A DNA stretch of 64,000 bases from Bacteroidales bacterium UBA5382 (GTDB lineage: Bacteria > Bacteroidota > Bacteroidia > Bacteroidales > Dysgonomonadaceae): NCBI GenBank assembly GCA_002409745.1, contig DHOU01000021.1, positions 32,359 through 96,358 on the forward strand, written 5' to 3'. Numbering within the stretch: position 1 is the first letter of the stretch; every line of letters begins with the position of its first letter. The notes below the pieces were generated by a model. The model ran no database searches. It saw nothing but the letters and a program-made list of their open reading frames with translations, and was not told the origin of the DNA. The position numbers and the translations under genes were made by a program. Shown one piece after another: positions 8,683 to 15,214 of this stretch.

Positions 8683-9068
8683 CAAGCGAAGTCAGGAATG
8701 GAAACTTCCGTATTGTATTTCGAATATTCTTTATGATAGAGGATATCCCTTAGTACCGGATTATTTTTAATCATTGCATCGATTCCGGGAGCTTTGATAT
8801 CTTTCGATTTCTTTCCCCTGATATTCCATCCGTGTGCTTTCAGGTCTTCATACAGAGAATTCTCGTTGAAACAATAGGAAAAGTGCATTTCAAATGTTTT
8901 TTCGAAAGCTCTTTTCGCTTCTTCCTCCGTTTGTCCGTAGGCGGAAAGGTCAAGGGCAGGACAATATACAATATATATTCCGTTTTCTATGAAAGAATAG
9001 ATTTCGAGATGCGCCCTAAGCGACTTCCTTTTTGTGTCCAACTGTCCGTCAAAAATTAAGCCTGCCAT
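8682..9068 (-). CDS. hicB: HicB-type antitoxin
   Basis: Antitoxin of the HicAB family: a partial RNase-H-like fold that binds and blocks HicA. The 128 residues begin MAGLIFDGQLD and contain the hallmark FIENGIYIVYCPALDLSAYGQTEEEAKRAFE (about residues 25-55), then ENSLYEDLKAHGW, and end with a C-terminal extension (VSIPDFA) often seen in Bacteroidetes members. The ATG at 9068 is chosen because upstream in-frame sequence is unrelated to the family. The adjacent hicA is destroyed, so this antitoxin has no local target. It sits 89 bases downstream of an HxlR regulator gene in the same direction. Whether it still represses its own promoter or neutralises another HicA is unknown. Confidence 0.85.
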   Translation of the reverse strand: MAGLIFDGQLDTKRKSLRAHLEIYSFIENGIYIVYCPALDLSAYGQTEEEAKRAFEKTFEMHFSYCFNENSLYEDLKAHGWNIRGKKSKDIKAPGIDAMIKNNPVLRDILYHKEYSKYNTEVSIPDFA

Positions 9069-9157
9069 TTTTGTTTTTATGTACCTCTCTGTTTTACATA
9101 CAAAAAAAACAACATAATAATGGGATATGCAAATATTTTTGTTCAAACCTGCATTCG

Positions 9158-9517
9158 TCAGTCCATTGTTTTTCTGTGCTTTTTGCCCCATTCTTCCAAC
9201 TGTTTTAAAATAGGATTCAGTAGCAATGCGCTTTCTGTAAGTTCGTATTCCACCCGTGGCGGCACTTGGGCGTATACCGTCCGTTTCACCAATTTATTTT
9301 GTTCCATTTTCCGCAGTTGAAGGGTCAGCATGCGTTCAGTAATATTCGGGATGCGTTTTCTAAGTTCTCCGAAACGCAACTTCCCATTCGCCAAATGACA
9401 ACATATCGCTAACGTCCACTGTCCGCCGATGAGATTTGCAGCATAAATTTCCGTGCATTCCGAACCCAAGTTCTTTTTATTTTCGTAATGGGTCGATGTT
9501 TCCTTTATTTTACTCAT
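9158..9517 (-). CDS. HxlR-family winged-helix transcriptional regulator
   Basis: DNA-binding regulator of the HxlR/DUF24 family, which commonly responds to reactive electrophiles, quinones or redox stress through a conserved cysteine. The 119-residue protein starts MSKIKETS and has a Cys at SECTEIYAANLIGGQWTL (about residues 19-36), then the recognition region GKLRFGELRKRIPNITERML and the wing with RTVYAQVPPRVEYELTESA. The start at 9517 fits the family length; upstream in-frame codons run into the divergent promoter. It is transcribed away from the flavodoxin-fold oxidoreductase gene, the usual arrangement for a regulator controlling that enzyme. Confidence 0.88.
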   Translation of the reverse strand: MSKIKETSTHYENKKNLGSECTEIYAANLIGGQWTLAICCHLANGKLRFGELRKRIPNITERMLTLQLRKMEQNKLVKRTVYAQVPPRVEYELTESALLLNPILKQLEEWGKKHRKTMD

Positions 9518-9551
9518 ACTTACATTTTTGTCGGTACCATACAATTGGTTG

Positions 9552-9559
9552 CAAATATA
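9552..9559 (-). promoter_or_regulatory. -7 promoter element for the HxlR regulator
   Basis: TATATTTG on the minus strand, 34 bases upstream of the regulator start. It is only 21 bases from the opposing -7 element at 9581, so one bound regulator could affect both promoters. Confidence 0.55.
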
Positions 9560-9580
9560 CATTATTGCAGGTAATATTTG

Positions 9581-9588
9581 TATTTTTG
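9581..9588 (+). promoter_or_regulatory. -7 promoter element for the flavodoxin-fold oxidoreductase
   Basis: TATTTTTG, 19 bases upstream of the preferred ATG at 9608. Confidence 0.5.
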
Positions 9589-9607
9589 CAATAAAATGAT
9601 TGGTAAA

Positions 9608-10138
9608 ATGAAAACTTTGGTTATCGTTACTCACCCGAATTTAGAAAAATCGGTTATCAACAAACGCTGGATAGAAGAATTACAAAAATATCCCGGAAGG
9701 TATTCCGTACACGATTTGTATGCGTCTTATCCTGACGGAAAAATAGATATTGAAAGAGAGCAGCAGCTTATTGAATCTCATGATAAAATCGTGTTTCAAT
9801 TTCCGTTGTACTGGTTCAGTTCTCCTCCGTTACTCAAAAAATGGTTTGATGAAGTATTGACCTATGGCTGGGCTTACGGAAGCAAAAGCGGATATAAAGT
9901 CGCCGGAAAGAAAGTCGCATTGGCCCTATCGGCGGGAATTGATGAAAAGGCATATTCCGTTGAAGGTACGTGGAAGTACACGTTGAAAGAGCTTACGGCT
10001 CCTTTTGAACTGACATTTAAGTACGTAAGGGCGGATTATAAATTCTTTTATGCTTATTACGGTATTGAATTAAATGCCTCGAAGGAGCGGATAGAAAAAA
10101 GCGTGCCGGCATATATCGATTTCATCGAATCTCTCTAA
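9608..10138 (+). CDS. NAD(P)H-dependent oxidoreductase, flavodoxin-like fold (KefF/MdaB group)
   Basis: Predicted FMN/FAD quinone or nitro reductase using NAD(P)H. The 176-residue protein has the start KTLVIVTHPNLEKSVINKRW, the phosphate/flavin-contact segment IVFQFPLYWFSSPPLLKKWFDEVL (residues about 65-88), and GKKVALALSAGIDEKAYS near 105. ATG at 9608 is preferred over 9596 because MKTLVIVTHP matches family starts. It is divergent from an HxlR regulator and is followed 39 bases later by an SDR pseudogene in the same direction, so the original operon probably coupled two reductases under HxlR control. Confidence 0.87.
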   Translation: MKTLVIVTHPNLEKSVINKRWIEELQKYPGRYSVHDLYASYPDGKIDIEREQQLIESHDKIVFQFPLYWFSSPPLLKKWFDEVLTYGWAYGSKSGYKVAGKKVALALSAGIDEKAYSVEGTWKYTLKELTAPFELTFKYVRADYKFFYAYYGIELNASKERIEKSVPAYIDFIESL

Positions 10139-10177
10139 GAAGCTAATAAATAATCGTTTCTCAACAAAATATCAAAA

Positions 10178-10671
10178 ATGAAAAGAACAGTATTCATAAC
10201 CGGAACAAGTTCAGGTTTAGGAAAATCATTAATATAAGTTCTTTAATCGGATTAAGTGTAGATATTCCGTTGTCATCTGTTTATGCTATGTCGAAATTTG
10301 CATTGGAAGGTTTAAGCGAAGGCGTCTATTACGAGTTAAAATCACAGAAAATAGATATTCATTTGGTAGAACCGGGAGGTTTCCGTTCTTCATTAGGAGC
10401 AAATGCATTCATGATTCAGCCGGGAAAAAATTCGGTATATGGTGAAATAAATGAATGTTTAAATACTTATTTGGAAAGTAAGGCCACTGATATCCATTGC
10501 CCGCATACGGATATGGAGGATATCGTTAAGACGGTGTATAAGTTGGCCACAGGCGAGATTGATTCCTTCAGAAATCTTGTAGGCGGCGATGCAAAAGAAA
10601 TTCTTGATTTGCGTTCAAATAATTCGATAGAGGAATATCTGCAACGAATCGGGAGTCGTTTTATACGATAA
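10178..10671 (+). pseudogene. Short-chain dehydrogenase/reductase, internally deleted
   Basis: The ATG at 10178 opens an SDR start with the nucleotide-binding motif TGTSSGLG, but the frame stops at TAA after 19 codons. A second frame then resumes at NISSLIGLS, with the catalytic Ser and the Y-A-M-S-K active-site motif (SVYAMSKFALEGLSEG), and continues to a normal SDR C-terminus. The part from the first beta-alpha unit to the NISS strand, about 115 residues in typical members, is absent. The two halves are out of frame, so no enzyme is produced. It follows the flavodoxin-fold reductase by 39 bases in the same direction. Confidence 0.85.
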
Positions 10672-10777
10672 AACCGCCATCCCCTCCCCCTTGTTTTCGA
10701 ACGAGGAGGGAATAACGGGATGAGCAAAGTTCCGTGTTGTAGCTCTGTCCGTCTGCGGTTGGTAATTTATCGCAATT

Positions 10778-10979
10778 TTACCGCTCTCCGACCCAATGCG
10801 GATAAATAGGCGTTTGGGCGGTAAGGGTATTCAGTTCGGTCAAATGTTCTTTTGACAAAGACCAATCGACTGCGCCCAAGTTTTCGATCAGTTGCTGTTC
10901 ATTTCTTGCCCCGATGACAATATTGGAAACGGTTTCCTGTTTCGTTTGCTATGCGTTCCAAAGTATCTACAACCGTATT
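10778..10979 (-). pseudogene. Aldo/keto reductase, C-terminal remnant with internal deletion
   Basis: Minus-strand remnant of an aldo/keto reductase. One frame gives TVVDTLERIANETGK; a second frame, joined within a few bases, gives TVSNIVIGARNEQQLIENLG followed by AVDWSLSKEHLTELN and PIYPHWVGER before the stop. In intact members the two stretches are separated by about 17 residues that begin with a similar K-T-V pattern, so a short deletion between like sequences is plausible. The first two thirds of the gene, including the catalytic Tyr and Lys, are gone. The 5' edge abuts the broken Crp-type gene at 10978, as though a second, larger deletion joined them. Confidence 0.8.
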
Positions 10980-11337
10980 AAGAAGCTACCATTTGTTTGG
11001 GTATCCGTTGGATAAGTCCCGGGTATTGGGCCAGTAAATTATAATAGCGTTCGGTAGCCGTACTGCTGATAAGGCATAAAATCCTTTTTTGTAAGGCAAT
11101 ATATCCTGCGGTTGTTTTCTTTAGAAAAAAGTATTCCATTTTTTGAAGTTCCTTACATAACTTTTCTCTGTTTTCCAATGAAATGGCAAGAACTTTTGTG
11201 TCTTCCAAACAGTCAACGTTTAAGGTAGCTTTGGTGCTGTTATGGAACGCCTGTGGGTCTGTTATCCACCAATTTTCCAAAGCAAATTGTATTATATGCT
11301 CTTTCCCTTCGGGATTGGTGTGAGAAGATTTCATCAT
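10978..11337 (-). pseudogene. Crp/Fnr-family regulator fragment, both ends lost
   Basis: The open frame gives TNPEGKEHIIQFALENWWITD, the second half of a cyclic-nucleotide-binding-type domain, then the linker helix region ..QKRILCLISSTATERYYNLLAQYPGLI and RIPKQMVAS, where it stops. Intact relatives continue with YLGIS.. and the helix-turn-helix, and begin about 65 residues earlier. So both the N-terminus and the DNA-binding part are missing. The stop codon comes from fusion to the aldo/keto reductase remnant. The ATG at 11337 is not a natural start. It lies between that remnant and a nitroreductase gene, all on the minus strand. Confidence 0.78.
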
Positions 11338-11410
11338 TTGTCAGCGGCTTGCCGTTCCTAAAACAATGATCTTTATGCAGGATGTTGGTCGACGGCTGAT
11401 AACCGGCAAC

Positions 11411-12139
11411 TTATATTTTATGATAGACTTCTTCAAACGGAACTCTGAACCGTTCGCCCCAAATGCCTTCGTTGCCTTTTCGTATTCCGCAGGAAATAAC
11501 CATATTGATCCCTGCTCCGCGAGGTAAGCGAAGGAGTTTTTTCACCCGTTTACTGTCGAACCCTTCCAAGGGACAGGTATCATAACCTTCATCGGCCATG
11601 GCTATCATGAATGTTTGAGCCGCAAGTCCGCAGGTCTTTTGAACCACGGCACGCATATCGCTTTCGGAAACCTGACGCACCATCGGGCGAAAAAGGCCGA
11701 CAATACCGGTCAATAATTTCCTGAAAAGTCCCAGAATGCCGAAAAACCGCGCATACAGAAACGGCATCAATGTTCCATAATACAGTTCCCGGTCTTTTAT
11801 CCGTTTTTCCTGACGCTCCTTGGGACTGTTTCGTCGAATGTTTCCCCTTTCAAAATCAATAATAGATTTCGCCCGTTTTTTATAGAGATCCTGGCGGGTT
11901 ACAAAAACGACTAACTCCGGTGCGGTCGACACGGCTTTTTGGTCAAGACAGGCTACCGCCATCTTTTCGATAAGCGCAGGTGTGGTGATGTGATAAAACT
12001 CCCATAATTGCATGTTCGAACTATTCGGCGCTAAGGTCGCCAATTCGATGCAATGCCTCACTTTGTCCGTATCGATGTCTTTTTCTCTATCGTAAACCCG
12101 TACCGAGCGACGGTAATTCAATACTTCTTCTAAATTCAT
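11411..12139 (-). CDS. Nitroreductase-family protein
   Basis: FMN-dependent nitroreductase-fold protein, presumably reducing quinones, nitro compounds or similar substrates with NAD(P)H. The 242 residues begin MNLEEVLNYRRSVRVYDREKD, where the RRSVR motif contacts the FMN phosphate, followed by LATLAPNSSNMQLWEFYHIT (about residues 33-52). The second half has AAQTFMIAMADEGYDTCPLEGF and the glycine-rich INMVISCGIRKGNEGIWGERFR. A stretch rich in Phe, Leu and Arg around residues 125-155 is longer than in compact nitroreductases. The gene reads in the same direction as the frameshifted quinone reductase upstream. It appears intact. Confidence 0.88.
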   Translation of the reverse strand: MNLEEVLNYRRSVRVYDREKDIDTDKVRHCIELATLAPNSSNMQLWEFYHITTPALIEKMAVACLDQKAVSTAPELVVFVTRQDLYKKRAKSIIDFERGNIRRNSPKERQEKRIKDRELYYGTLMPFLYARFFGILGLFRKLLTGIVGLFRPMVRQVSESDMRAVVQKTCGLAAQTFMIAMADEGYDTCPLEGFDSKRVKKLLRLPRGAGINMVISCGIRKGNEGIWGERFRVPFEEVYHKI

Positions 12140-12195
12140 ATTCTACAAATTATCGTATTCTTTTTAAGCAGTCTTTCAGCCTGCGAATATAAGCA

Positions 12196-12866
12196 TTAAT
12201 ATTTTCCGACTTGCATTTCTTCCTCCTCGAAAATCGTTTTCAGCCTTTCGCTCCATTTTTGCAAGAGTACCTTTCTTTCCGCATCCGTTAGGTGGGCAAC
12301 TTCATAGTTCAACTGCGGTTGCAGGACGGAAAATCCGACATATTCCAAAATTCCGCGATGTATGGGCTTTAGTATCCCGTTAATATCTCCGTAATCCCCG
12401 TCTTTCGCATAATAACTTTCGGAACTGCCTGTGGTGAGGGACAGCAGCGCTTTTTTGCCTTTGAATTTTCCGCTTACATAGGGAATGCGGCCTGCGCCGT
12501 AAATTTTTCCCGCTGCCAACGCACGGTCGGTCCAACCTTTCAGGATAGCCGGGACGGAAACCACCACAATGGGAATTGCCAGATGAGCAGGTCGCACCAT
12601 TCCAGTTTTTCCTGTTCGGTGTGAATGTCCGCTGCAAAACCGTCATGCTCCGTAGCATATATTTCCTCCATTCCTAACTTCAGGAATGAGTGGTCTTTGA
12701 CGGTCGTAAAATTACTTCGGTCCGAAACGGGGTTGAAATTCATCTGGTATAAATCGGACGTTTTTACTTCGTGCCCTTGTTCTTGCAAGGTTTCAACTGC
12801 GGTGCGATACAATGCGCCATTAAAACTTTTCGGCTCCGGATGAGCGAATACAATTAATATTTTCAT
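12196..12866 (-). pseudogene. NAD(P)H quinone reductase (flavodoxin-like fold) with a one-base frameshift
   Basis: The first frame starts MKILIVFAHPEPKSFNGALY and reaches the flavin-binding LLIWQFPLWWFP, then stops. The second frame continues at VPAILKGWTDRALAAGKIY and runs to a normal C-terminus (LQKWSERLKTIF). One extra T in the TGGTTTCC stretch would restore the family sequence WWFSVPAILKGW across the join, so this is a single-base deletion or a sequencing error. Otherwise the gene is full length, about 223 residues. It has a promoter with a palindrome in front (12888-12895, 12916-12929). Counted as a pseudogene with the caveat that read data could rescue it. Confidence 0.85.
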
Positions 12867-12887
12867 ATTTTATTTCTGTTAGTCCGG

Positions 12888-12895
12888 CAAAGATA
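12888..12895 (-). promoter_or_regulatory. -7 promoter element for the quinone reductase
   Basis: TATCTTTG on the minus strand, 21 bases upstream of the ATG at 12866. Confidence 0.6.
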
Positions 12896-12915
12896 TACCT
12901 AAAATATTGTATAAA

Positions 12916-12929
12916 CCGGTATTTACCGG
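12916..12929. promoter_or_regulatory. Palindrome near the -33 position of the quinone reductase promoter
   Basis: CCGGTATTTACCGG, a 6-bp inverted repeat with 2-base spacer, centred about 28 bases upstream of the -7 element. The position suits a repressor or activator site; the regulator is unknown. Confidence 0.4.
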
Positions 12930-12988
12930 ATATCTTTCGGTATCTTTTGGGGTGGCCATACCATGCCGTTCTTCTTTTTTCAATAGAG

Positions 12989-14299
12989 TTACATTTCCTT
13001 CAGGGATAAGCCTCTTAATTCCACGTCATATTTTGCCAATTCTTTTTTTATTGAATCGGCCTTTGCTTGGAGTAGGGTCATGTCAATCTTTTTGGAATTC
13101 CGTTTTATCCCGGCAACGATAGCCGTTTTGTCCAAATCATTCAGAGCGATCAGGTCAATTTCATTTTCTCCTTTCCTATCCCAATAGTTGCCGATGGCGG
13201 TTATTCTTTCTTCTTCCGCCATCTTCGCCCGGAAATATTTTTCCAGAACCGAACCGCTATACTGCTCATAGCTTTTATCGATGGACTCACGGAGCAATTC
13301 GTATTTTCCCATTTCGATTAATGACTGGTTCGGGAAAATAAACCGGAACCAGAAACGAAGGTAATGATCATTCAGGCTCCAGCGGTTTTTCCGGCTTTCC
13401 GGTTTTGAAAACATCGGTTTGTTTTTCGTAATAAGGGAGTATCCCTTCTCTAAATTGACCAGATAAGCCCCTGTATTTTTCCCTATAATGGAATCTATTT
13501 CACTTTGGGTCGTTTTTCCGGAAGCGATTAACTGCAGGATGGAAAAATAGATCCCATATTCTTTCCCAAACTCGGAGATGAGCAATTCTTTCCCTTCTGC
13601 AATAAAAGGGGAATCGGGGCGTGTCGCCATATTCAGCATTTTATCCTTTGTAACGGCCCCCGCTTCCATCAGAAAATTGATATATTTGGGAATTCCACCT
13701 GTCAGCATATAGAGGCATAGAAGATCTTCCGAAGTATATTTAGGATTATAATCGTTCAAGATTTCCTTTATTACGCTGACAGCGAAAGGTTGCAGCGTTA
13801 TTTTTGAGGTGAGACGGCCGAAGAGCGGTTCTTTCCTGTTCTCAAAAATCTTCATCATCATCGAATAGATGGAGCCGGAAGCGATAAAGTTGATTTTGAC
13901 CTTGTCTTTATACTGATCCCAAAGATTCTGAAGATCACTGAATATAGAGGAATTCACATTGTCAAATTCCTGAAATTCATCGATAATAAGTGTATAATGT
14001 TCTTGCGTAGCAAAAATCAGGAACTGCTCAAAAAGGTCTTTCAAGCGGGTAATCGTACCAAAGATTTGTATCCCTAAAGCATCTGCCGCATCTTTTTGGA
14101 ACTGCTCGCAAAGGAGCGATTCACTTTTACGGGACACAAACAGATACAGATATTTCTGTCCTTTTACGGATTCCAGCAAAAGGGCCGTCTTACCGACACG
14201 GCGACGTCCAACCATGACGGTAAAGCAAGCGCTTTTTTTCGATTGCTCCGATGTGCGGGCTAATATTTCCAATTCTTTTATCCTGTTGTAAAATTTCAT
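12989..14299 (-). CDS. AAA-type ATPase with C-terminal DUF234 (archaeal-ATPase-like)
   Basis: The 436-residue protein starts MKFYNRIKELEILARTSEQ and has Walker A GRRRVGKTALL (about residues 31-41), Walker B LIIDEFQEF near 120, a sensor-like FIASGSIYSMM, the mid-region LTGGIPKYINF, and a C-terminal DUF234 module (WSLNDHYLRFWFRFIFPNQ; then NYWDRKGENEIDLIALN, which resembles a PD-(D/E)XK nuclease core). Such genes are common, often in multiple copies, in Bacteroidetes and archaea; their function is not established. It stands alone, with a promoter at 14324 and a perfect 26-bp palindrome upstream. It is the last gene before the decayed 8.5-12.9 kb region. Confidence 0.85.
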   Translation of the reverse strand: MKFYNRIKELEILARTSEQSKKSACFTVMVGRRRVGKTALLLESVKGQKYLYLFVSRKSESLLCEQFQKDAADALGIQIFGTITRLKDLFEQFLIFATQEHYTLIIDEFQEFDNVNSSIFSDLQNLWDQYKDKVKINFIASGSIYSMMMKIFENRKEPLFGRLTSKITLQPFAVSVIKEILNDYNPKYTSEDLLCLYMLTGGIPKYINFLMEAGAVTKDKMLNMATRPDSPFIAEGKELLISEFGKEYGIYFSILQLIASGKTTQSEIDSIIGKNTGAYLVNLEKGYSLITKNKPMFSKPESRKNRWSLNDHYLRFWFRFIFPNQSLIEMGKYELLRESIDKSYEQYSGSVLEKYFRAKMAEEERITAIGNYWDRKGENEIDLIALNDLDKTAIVAGIKRNSKKIDMTLLQAKADSIKKELAKYDVELRGLSLKEM

Positions 14300-14323
14300 A
14301 TCTATATTCTTATAGATGAATTA

Positions 14324-14331
14324 CAAAAATA
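14324..14331 (-). promoter_or_regulatory. -7 promoter element for the AAA/DUF234 gene
   Basis: TATTTTTG on the minus strand, 24 bases upstream of the ATG. Confidence 0.5.
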
Positions 14332-14366
14332 ATACAGATTACTCAAATTGCTATTATTTTTCCCGG

Positions 14367-14392
14367 GTTATTTTAATGGCCATTAAAATAAC
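14367..14392. repeat. Perfect 26-bp palindrome
   Basis: Half-site GTTATTTTAATGG followed directly by its complement, with no mismatch. It lies 36 bases upstream of the -7 element of the AAA/DUF234 gene and 60 bases downstream of nothing else recognisable, so it may be an operator for that gene. Confidence 0.7.
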
Positions 14393-14433
14393 TTCCGTTA
14401 AATAAGATGCGGGATAATCCATTTGTCCCTTTG

Positions 14434-14859
14434 TCATTCCTGTCCCTTTGTCATTTCTTTATGCCGGCGCATACTGTCCATATCTTGCCGGTAGTCGTGG
14501 AGGTCATAAAGCCATTCGTCACTGTTTATTGTGATGGATGGTTTCACCTTTGGCGGGTAATCGCGATAAATGGAGTTGAGCCCCAGCCCCAGCAGCCCGA
14601 TCAAGGCCATACCTATAATAAACCAACGGAAATAACGGCGGGCTCTTCGCCGGATGTTATACGGGTCGGAAGGATCGTAAAGCGGATTGGGGACGTCTTT
14701 GCCGCACGACAGGCAAATGAGTTTCTTATGATACTGCATCTCGAGCGTGTAGTCTACTTCGGCTCCGCAGTGAGGGCAGTGCATCCGGTAGATACGGGTG
14801 TGGGGAAACAGCGGTTCAACGGAGTGTTTCCGGTTCGGTTTGTCGGCATGCTTTTTCAT
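14434..14859 (-). CDS. Zinc-ribbon single-pass membrane protein, unknown function
   Basis: Not assigned to a known function. The 141 residues show a zinc-ribbon made of CPHCGAEVDY (about residues 28-37) and LICLSCGKDV (about 48-57), two C-x2-C knuckles about 17 residues apart. A basic stretch NIRRRARRYFRW is followed by one membrane segment FIIGMALIGLLGLGLNSIY (about 82-100). A charged C-terminal tail ends in DMDSMRRHKEMTKGQE. The layout suggests a cytosolic metal-binding head anchored to the membrane with the tail outside. It lies about 100 bases downstream of the rod-shaped RNA on the same strand and could share its promoter at 15143. Confidence 0.7.
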   Translation of the reverse strand: MKKHADKPNRKHSVEPLFPHTRIYRMHCPHCGAEVDYTLEMQYHKKLICLSCGKDVPNPLYDPSDPYNIRRRARRYFRWFIIGMALIGLLGLGLNSIYRDYPPKVKPSITINSDEWLYDLHDYRQDMDSMRRHKEMTKGQE

Positions 14860-14957
14860 CGTTATTCATACATAAAACAATCGATTAGGTTGTTACCTCG
14901 CCGTTCCCCAAGTCCGGTATGAGTGAAAAAAAGAGGCGCAGGAACTGTTAGCATTTA

Positions 14958-15079
14958 CTGTGTGCAAGGCTCTCACAAAGCCCCAGTCTCCGTAAAGCAA
15001 CAGCCCCACGCCAAAAAGGCGCGGAGCGTTACTGCTATTACCTGAAACTGTAGCTAAATTTGTGAGATTCTGCACACAG
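14958..15079 (-). ncRNA. Rod-shaped structured RNA, family unassigned
   Basis: 122 bases fold end to end: CTGTGTGCA pairs with TGCACACAG (9 bp), TCTCACAAA with TTTGTGAGA, CAGTTTC with GAGACTG, then GTAA/TTAC, AGCA/TGCT, GCTCC/GGGGC and GCGCC/GGCGT around a T5 loop. On the minus strand several of these pairs are G-U; on the plus strand the same positions would be A-C mismatches, so the minus strand is favoured. A TACCTTTG promoter lies at 15143-15150 in the right orientation. A run of seven T follows on the minus strand about 27 bases beyond the 3' arm. The rod recalls 6S-type or other mimic RNAs, but no large central bubble is seen, so no family is claimed. Confidence 0.6.
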
Positions 15080-15115
15080 GACAATAACTAAAACGCTTCT
15101 CGTTTTATATTTCTA

Positions 15116-15139
15116 CGGATTACGCTGCAGCGTAATCCG
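15116..15139. repeat. Perfect 24-bp palindrome at the start of the rod RNA transcript
   Basis: Half-site CGGATTACGCTG followed by its complement. It begins 4 bases downstream of the minus-strand TACCTTTG, so it would span the transcription start, a classic operator position; it also lies 75 bases upstream of dnaG. Confidence 0.7.
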
Positions 15140-15142
15140 CGA

Positions 15143-15150
15143 CAAAGGTA
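15143..15150 (-). promoter_or_regulatory. -7 promoter element for the rod RNA (and possibly the zinc-ribbon gene)
   Basis: TACCTTTG on the minus strand, with a TTG 21 bases upstream as possible -33 box. Confidence 0.55.
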
Positions 15151-15214
15151 TCGTTTTTTTTATATATGAAACAACTTTTTTCGCGGATTATTCACTATAT
15201 TCGTGCTTCGAAAA

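Noticed and set aside
8493..8753. 86-codon frame on the plus strand
   Set aside because: Antisense of the hicA remnant and the end of hicB; no family likeness.
14958..15079. Firm call as 6S RNA or SRP RNA
   Set aside because: No wide central bubble as in 6S and no GGAA-loop domain of SRP RNA; left as unassigned.
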